Assembly (NCBI GenBank): GCA_025057795.1
Contig: JANXEP010000033.1
Location: 1 to 8,094 of the forward strand
Reading direction: 5' to 3'
DNA length: 8,094 nucleotides
Source: Candidatus Bathyarchaeota archaeon
GTDB lineage: Archaea; Thermoproteota; Bathyarchaeia; Bathyarchaeales; UBA233
Both the position numbers and the translations under genes were made by a program. The notes below the pieces were generated by a model. The model saw only the letters and a list, made by a program, of their open reading frames with translations, searched no databases and was not told where the DNA came from. This document shows positions 6,573 through 8,094 of the stretch, one piece after another (the first letter of the stretch is position 1; every line of letters begins with the position of its first letter).

Positions 6573-7811
6573 GTGGCTCTCAGCCCAGAAACGCCCGCCT
6601 GTCCGCAATGTGGAGGCACTAGGCTTTACAGAGACGGTTTACGCTATTTGGCAAACGGCTCAGCCATTCAGCGCTGGCTTTGCAGAACGTGCGGCTACCG
6701 CTTCACAGAGAAAAACATCAACCGTTCCGACAGGTTTCAACATGCCTCAAAAGTTGATGGGCAGATTTTAAATTCGCCAGATGCCTTAACTTCTAATCGT
6801 CAAGGAAGCTGTGAGGCGTATAGCGGAGCGTCCTCCGCCTTACGGGCGGTGAAAACCTTGACCACAGTGGAAAACCCGTCTAAAAGCGGGCAGGCGGGAG
6901 CCACACAGCCTGCATTTAGACACCTCGCCACGGGCAATAATGTAACTTCAAAAATCATTGAATATGCTTGGACCTTAAAAAAGCAAGGGTATGCAGAAAC
7001 AACCATTGATGGACGTGTTAAAATCCTTAAACGGCTTGTAAAACTCGGGGCAGATCTTAACAATCCAGAATCTGTTAAAGAGGCGATAGCGAAAAACGAT
7101 TGCACCGAAGCAAGGAAAGAGTTAATGGTCGAAGCTTACAGCAGTTTTCTACTATTCTTCGGCGGTAAATGGGAACCGCCCAAGTACAGAAGAGTTGAAA
7201 AATTGCCCTTCATACCGATAGAAAGGGAAATTGACGACTTCATAGCTGGCTGCTCCAACACCAAGAGACTGGCTGCATACCTTCAACTTTTAAAGGAAAC
7301 TGCAATGAGAAGCGGCGAAGCAAGCAAGCTTAAATGGACTGATGTTGACTTCGAAAATGCCGCTGTAAGGGTAACCCCAGAAAAAGGCAGCAGTCCAAGA
7401 ATACTTAAAATTTCAAGCAAACTAATGGCTATGTTAAACGCCTTGCCAAAGAACTACATCACAATATTCCCAAACGTCACCACAATGAGGAAAAGCTTTG
7501 TAAGACAAAGAAAAAGGCTTGCCCAAAAACTTCAAAACCCAAGGCTTCTGCAGATAACCTTCCACACCTTCAGACACTGGAAAGCAACAATGACATACGC
7601 AAAAACAAAAGACATACTTCACGTAATGAAACTTGGACACAAAAACATCAAAAACACGCTAATATACACGCAGCTCATCGACTTCAAAGACGACGAATTC
7701 ACCTGCAAAGCAGCCGCCACATCCGAAGAAGCTAAACAACTCATAGAAGCAGGATTTGAATACGTCTGCACAACCACAGACGACGTAATGCTGTTCAGGA
7801 AACGCAAGTGA
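6573..7811 (+). CDS. Tyrosine recombinase/integrase with N-terminal zinc ribbon
   Basis: The protein is 412 residues, starting at GTG 6573 with GGAG at 6557-6560, 12 bp upstream. Residues 10-40 form a zinc ribbon (CPQC at 10-13, CRTC at 37-40, ending GYRF), of the type also found in transposases and in some archaeal integrases. Residues about 45-122 are a low-complexity linker. Residues 125-205 form the SAM-like core-binding domain (YAWTLKKQGYAETTIDGRVK). Residues 210-380 form the catalytic domain with R246 (AMRSGEASKLKW), a lysine in the beta-hairpin region (271-279), H331 and R334 (HTFRH), H356 (LGHKNI) and nucleophile Y365 (LIYTQL). All catalytic residues are present in one uninterrupted frame, so it should be active and was not split by integration. 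It would carry out integration and excision between the tRNA-Arg 3' end and the element att site. The stop lies 24 bp from the convergent tRNA-Arg. Confidence 0.88.
   Translation: MALSPETPACPQCGGTRLYRDGLRYLANGSAIQRWLCRTCGYRFTEKNINRSDRFQHASKVDGQILNSPDALTSNRQGSCEAYSGASSALRAVKTLTTVENPSKSGQAGATQPAFRHLATGNNVTSKIIEYAWTLKKQGYAETTIDGRVKILKRLVKLGADLNNPESVKEAIAKNDCTEARKELMVEAYSSFLLFFGGKWEPPKYRRVEKLPFIPIEREIDDFIAGCSNTKRLAAYLQLLKETAMRSGEASKLKWTDVDFENAAVRVTPEKGSSPRILKISSKLMAMLNALPKNYITIFPNVTTMRKSFVRQRKRLAQKLQNPRLLQITFHTFRHWKATMTYAKTKDILHVMKLGHKNIKNTLIYTQLIDFKDDEFTCKAAATSEEAKQLIEAGFEYVCTTTDDVMLFRKRK
6823..6890 (+). repeat. Cluster of small palindromes in the integrase linker
   Basis: Within the linker-coding stretch a perfect 6-bp hairpin GCGGAG (6823-6828) / CTCCGC (6833-6838) with a 4-nt loop is followed by CCAC/GTGG-like bases at 6862-6870 and CCCG (6875-6878) / CGGG (6887-6890). 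The segment is more GC-rich than the flanking coding sequence. It keeps the reading frame. Possibly an in-frame palindromic insertion or a recombinase-related site; function unknown. Confidence 0.35.
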
Positions 7812-7835
7812 TGCGGGCAGGGTTCATGCTGAAAC

Positions 7836-7858
7836 GGGCGGGGTGGGATTTGAACCCA
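7836..7858 (-). repeat. Right attachment-site copy inside tRNA-Arg
   Basis: This is the T-arm and acceptor 3' strand of the tRNA, duplicated at 1291-1312 with one G difference. The exact crossover point within the shared core cannot be told from the sequence. Confidence 0.6.
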
Positions 7859-7909
7859 CGACCACAGGCTTAGGAGGCCTGCGCCCTATCCTTACTAGGC
7901 TACCCGCCC
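7836..7909 (-). tRNA. tRNA-Arg (anticodon CCU)
   Basis: A complete 74-nt cloverleaf reads on the minus strand: acceptor GGGCGGG pairs with CCCGCCC; D-stem GCCT with GGGC; anticodon stem CAGGC with GCCTG around loop CTCCTAA, giving anticodon CCU; variable loop TGGTC; T-stem GTGGG with CCCAC around TTCAAAT. No CCA is encoded and there is no intron. The gene serves as the presumed integration target: its 3' part is copied at the far end of the element, and the integration kept the tRNA whole. A weak TATA-like CATATTAA lies about 20 bp upstream (7926-7933). Confidence 0.95.
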
Positions 7910-7963
7910 ACGCATGCCATTTTCCTTAATATGAAACTTCAAAACTTAAGTATTCCCTAACAG

Positions 7964-7973
7964 AAAATTTAAA
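7964..7973 (+). promoter_or_regulatory. BRE/TATA-like element upstream of tRNA-Leu
   Basis: The purine-rich GAAAA followed by TTTAAA (7968-7973) resembles an archaeal BRE-TATA pair and would place initiation near 7997. An alternative AT-rich box lies at 7981-7989, closer to the tRNA. Confidence 0.35.
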
Positions 7974-8018
7974 CCCTTCAAAATTAATTCAACATAAAAC
8001 GGTGGACCCTTTAGAGCT

Positions 8019-8094
8019 GCGGGGGTACCCGAGCCAGGTCTAAATAGGCTAAATATGGGTGCCAGAAAGCCTAAGATAAGGGGGAGGACTTAAG
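8019..8094 (+). tRNA. tRNA-Leu (anticodon UAA), 5' part, with D-loop intron; 3' end outside window
   Basis: GCGGGGGTACCCGAGCCAGG is a typical archaeal class II tRNA-Leu acceptor and D-arm start. After removal of 8044-8079 the D-loop reads GGTCTAA and joins GGGGGAGGACTTAAG, restoring the CCC:GGG D-stem and starting the anticodon stem GAGGA with loop CTTAAG, hence anticodon UAA. The window stops inside the anticodon loop, so the variable arm, T-arm and any canonical 37/38 intron are unseen. The gene diverges from tRNA-Arg across about 110 bp. Confidence 0.8.
8044..8079 (+). other. Noncanonical tRNA intron (36 nt) in the D-arm of tRNA-Leu
   Basis: The insert folds as a bulge-helix-bulge: a 4-bp central helix G8038-T8041 with A8074-T8077 (one G·U pair), a 3-nt bulge AAA at 8042-8044, an inner 6-bp helix TAGGCT (8045-8050) with AGCCTA (8068-8073), and a 3-nt bulge AAG at 8078-8080. 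Cutting after the second base of each bulge, the known habit of archaeal tRNA endonuclease, gives a continuous tRNA-Leu split between positions 22 and 23. The outer helix is weak, so this is a relaxed motif. Confidence 0.7.

Larger units (their letters stand above)
1291..7858. mobile_element. Putative integrated element in tRNA-Arg(CCU), about 6.5 kb
   Basis: The element is bounded by direct copies of the tRNA-Arg 3' end (1291-1312 and 7836-7858) and has a complete tyrosine recombinase ending 24 bp from the intact tRNA, the usual geometry for integrase-driven archaeal elements. Cargo consists of decayed membrane-protein genes on the left, an intact cell-surface phosphohydrolase in the middle and a CxxC/CxxC protein directly upstream of the integrase. 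No replication, capsid, portal or conjugation gene is visible, so it is not a recognisable virus or plasmid; a decayed integrative element or a cargo-carrying mobilisable island fits better. The boundary call rests on a 22-23 bp match and orientation; a chance tRNA-derived fragment remains possible. Confidence 0.55.

Noticed and set aside
6538..6771. Plus-strand frame of 77 codons overlapping the start of the integrase
   Set aside because: It overlaps the zinc-ribbon coding sequence in another frame and has no coherent protein features.
6573..7811. SSV-type integrase partitioned by integration
   Set aside because: All catalytic residues lie in one uninterrupted frame and the att core is outside the gene, so it is not split.
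1..8094. CRISPR array or toxin-antitoxin/defence operon
   Set aside because: No regularly spaced repeats and no Cas or intact defence genes; the PIN-like scrap at 789-881 is too short to support a toxin call.

Overview
The window reads as archaeal chromosome. Supporting signs are an Lrp/AsnC-type regulator, AT-rich TATA-like boxes about 25 nt upstream of starts, two tRNA genes without encoded CCA, a tRNA-Leu whose D-loop is interrupted by an intron with a bulge-helix-bulge fold, and an archaeal-style tyrosine recombinase carrying an N-terminal zinc ribbon. The protein flavour (zinc-ribbon integrase, YdjM-like membrane hydrolase, Yip1-like and bPH2 membrane proteins) suggests a Bathyarchaeia-like or other TACK archaeon. 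That placement is inference; no marker gene in the window fixes it.

Layout. Positions 1-367 hold the end of an Lrp/AsnC regulator, ordinary host DNA. Positions about 480-1340 are a graveyard: an AAA ATPase broken at its Walker A motif, a short unassigned tail, a G-rich hairpin, and on the minus strand the N-terminal part of a tyrosine integrase that runs out of a copy of a tRNA 3' end. Positions 1291-7858 look like one integrated element of about 6.5 kb, bounded by direct copies of the 3' end of tRNA-Arg(CCU): an isolated copy at 1291-1312 and the functional gene at 7836-7909. Positions 7910-8094 hold the intergenic region and the start of tRNA-Leu(UAA), cut by the window end.

Inside the element, the left half carries decayed membrane-protein genes: Yip1-like (minus), YdjM-like (plus), a bPH2 PH-domain protein with a damaged N-terminus (plus), and a small two-helix membrane protein (minus). 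The right half has an intact secreted metallophosphoesterase tethered by a Ser/Pro-rich stalk and a C-terminal membrane helix, then a small CxxC/CxxC protein whose upstream coding extension has an in-frame stop, then an intact zinc-ribbon tyrosine recombinase lying next to the tRNA it would use as attachment site.

The working model is an integrase-driven element that entered tRNA-Arg(CCU), probably after an older element whose integrase remnant still sits just outside the left att copy. The recombinase and the surface phosphohydrolase are open while most other cargo is broken. Several breaks are single-base changes in short homopolymers, so sequencing error is a real alternative for those; the nonsense codons at 2528 and 5927 are not of that type.
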